DNA of 6,245 bases, taken from the NCBI GenBank assembly GCA_031267005.1, contig JAIRZX010000702.1, positions 1 to 6,245 of the forward strand, in the 5' to 3' direction. A program made the translations under genes and the position numbers. Every line of letters starts with the position of its first letter. Within the stretch, counting starts at the first letter, position 1. Origin of the DNA: Deltaproteobacteria bacterium (GTDB lineage: Bacteria; Desulfobacterota; Desulfarculia; Adiutricales; Adiutricaceae). A model generated the notes under the pieces. It was given only the letters and a program-made list of their open reading frames with translations. It was not told the DNA's origin and ran no database searches. Shown here one piece after another: positions 5,465 to 6,245 of the stretch.

Positions 5465-5487
5465 ATTTCACCTGCTTAGCCTTCCAA

Positions 5488-5517
5488 ATAATCTCCGCTT
5501 TCCCCTGCGGGGGTCAA
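5488..5517 (-). promoter_or_regulatory. Candidate promoter of the small RNA
   Basis: On the minus strand TTGACC (5517-5512), 18 nt, then GATTAT (5493-5488). The -35 matches TTGACA at five of six positions and the -10 matches TATAAT at four of six. Transcription would begin near 5481 and run to the terminator ending at 5249. A small GC hairpin, CCCC-TGC-GGGG (5502-5512), lies in the spacer and could reflect regulation or chance. Confidence 0.4.
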
Positions 5518-5520
5518 AAA

Positions 5521-6245
5521 CGGCGCCCAGCGCATCCGGGGAGGGCCGAGGCATTCCCGTGCCGTCTCCACGCGTGATGTACCGTTGGAAGGTTTCCGGG
5601 GAGTGACGGCGTTTCAGGAGCGTTGCCGTCCCGTTCGGTTCGCGGGAGCTGGGCGGGCGAGGAAAGGGTTCGGCGGCCTCTCGGCCAGGCGAGCTCTTAT
5701 GCCCGCGCGGCAACGGCAAGCGACCCGAAGGAGGCCGCAACAGTCCGGCCCGGAGACCGCCGCAACGCTGGCGCGCTTCCTGGCGGAGGCCCCCGTCCGG
5801 CAGGGGCCTCCGGCACCGACGGGTTATCAGGCGTCACCCGGCGGGCCCTGCGCCTTTAAGGCCGCGCGGCGTCCGTACGGCCCCGTAAGGGGACGATCGG
5901 GAGAACGGCGGGCATTTCTGCCTGGAACGCGCCGGAGCCCGTTTCTCCGGGCGGCGCGGGTTTCGGTATGCCCCAGTGACTTGGGCGGCGGCGTCTCGGG
6001 GGGGTGGCTCGCCGGAACCGGGGGAGAGGGCGAGGCAGCCTTCAGGCGGGCTCGGGCCGGAATGGGCTTGCCGGGGGGGAGCGGCGTCCGGCGACGGACG
6101 GGAGGACGGGAAATGACGGCCGGACGCGGGGCGGCCGATTTCGTGTTAAAGCCGGCAGGGTTGGAGCTTGCCGCTCCGCCCGCCACGCTTTCCGCTCGGC
6201 TAGGCTCGGGGCTGGCCCGCGATCCGGGGAGACAGGCGCCGGAAG
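5521..6245. other. Gene-free GC-rich region with several hairpins
   Basis: No reading frame here has a credible start, ribosome binding site or recognisable motif; the translations are Pro/Arg/Ala/Gly mixtures. Visible structures are GACGGC/GCCGTC (5605-5630), the 10-bp hairpin at 5784-5812, CCCC-GTAA-GGGG (5881-5892), CCGGAG/CTCCGG (5932-5950) and GGAGC-TTGCC-GCTCC (6163-6177). I found no tRNA, rRNA, RNase P or tmRNA signature. It may be a long spacer, a decayed gene or an unrecognised RNA locus. Confidence 0.5.
5784..5812. repeat. Perfect 10-bp GC inverted repeat
   Basis: CGGAGGCCCC (5784-5793) and GGGGCCTCCG (5803-5812) flank a 9-nt loop CGTCCGGCA. No T-tract follows on either strand, so it is not an ordinary intrinsic terminator. 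Its size and symmetry recall REP-type intergenic palindromes, but I see no second full copy in this window. Confidence 0.5.

Larger units (their letters stand above)
5249..5481 (-). ncRNA. Candidate structured small RNA (about 230 nt, possibly 6S-like rod)
   Basis: The AT-rich island is bounded by a promoter-like sequence and an intrinsic terminator but holds no convincing protein gene. Within the predicted minus-strand transcript, complementary segments nest in correct order: CCAATGG (5451-5445) with CC-AG-ATTGG (5298-5290), AAATTTGA (5439-5432) with TCAATTT (5307-5301, one bulge), GAAAAGAG (5422-5415) with CTCTTTTC (5335-5328), CTGA (5414-5411) with TCAG (5344-5341), and TCGGA (5401-5397) with TCCGA (5358-5354). 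The apex is AGGCA-TCCCT-TGCCT (5372-5358). The result is a long interrupted rod with a large internal loop (9 nt against 20 nt), the general architecture of 6S RNA, which is linked to purine or folate genes in several lineages. I do not recognise conserved 6S sequence, and AT-rich DNA gives chance pairings. A local hairpin at 5446-5464 competes with the outer stem. The alternative is a long attenuated leader of purM. Confidence 0.35.

Noticed and set aside
4941..5520. Purine or ZTP riboswitch controlling purM
   Set aside because: I looked for their conserved cores and found none. The terminator lies about 310 nt before purM, with a separate purM promoter between.
5827..6186. Minus-strand GTG frame of 119 codons
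   Set aside because: Pro/Arg/Ala-rich low-complexity translation without motif or ribosome binding site; typical chance frame in GC-rich spacer.
1..6245. CRISPR array, insertion sequence or attachment site
   Set aside because: No regularly spaced repeats of CRISPR length, no transposase or integrase motifs, and no tRNA-end duplication are visible.

Overview
This is a high-GC bacterial window (most of it roughly two-thirds G+C or more by eye). All three convincing protein genes lie on the minus strand, so the transcribed order is right to left: purM (3831-4940), purN (2869-3534), then a large restriction-modification gene (184-2484). The Shine-Dalgarno sites, the sigma70-like promoters and the purM/purN sequences fit a free-living or gut bacterium. 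A deltaproteobacterial/Desulfobacterota or Synergistota-like anaerobe is my weak guess; nothing in the window settles the taxon.

Right part (4941-6245): about 1.3 kb with no convincing protein gene. Inside it is a sharply AT-richer island (5281-5520, hand count about 42% G+C). Read on the minus strand, this island has a plausible promoter (5488-5517), a run of nested complementary segments able to fold into a long rod, and a strong intrinsic terminator (5249-5287). Together these look like a small structured RNA gene of about 230 nt, possibly 6S-like. Between it and purM is a GC-rich stretch ending in a probable purM promoter (4978-5006).

Centre (2869-4940): purM and purN encode steps 5 and 3 of de novo purine synthesis. 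They are co-oriented but separated by an unusually long 296-bp gap, which holds a terminator/attenuator-like hairpin with a T7 tract and a stable hairpin close to the purN ribosome binding site.

Left part (1-2868): a single chain joins a Dam-type N6-adenine methyltransferase, a PD-(D/E)XK-like restriction nuclease and a C-terminal winged-helix-like domain, i.e. a one-gene restriction-modification system. The usual catalytic Lys of the nuclease motif appears to be Arg. Just upstream of its likely start lies an array of hexanucleotide repeats with a canonical G-quadruplex motif on the plus strand. Between that array and purN lies an AT-rich block containing an imperfect duplication.

The purine genes are metabolic housekeeping. 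The restriction-modification gene is an accessory defence gene sitting downstream in the same orientation, with visibly looser codon use. An octamer, GGTTCCGG/CCGGAACC, recurs six times in the spacers; I found no copy inside the three genes.
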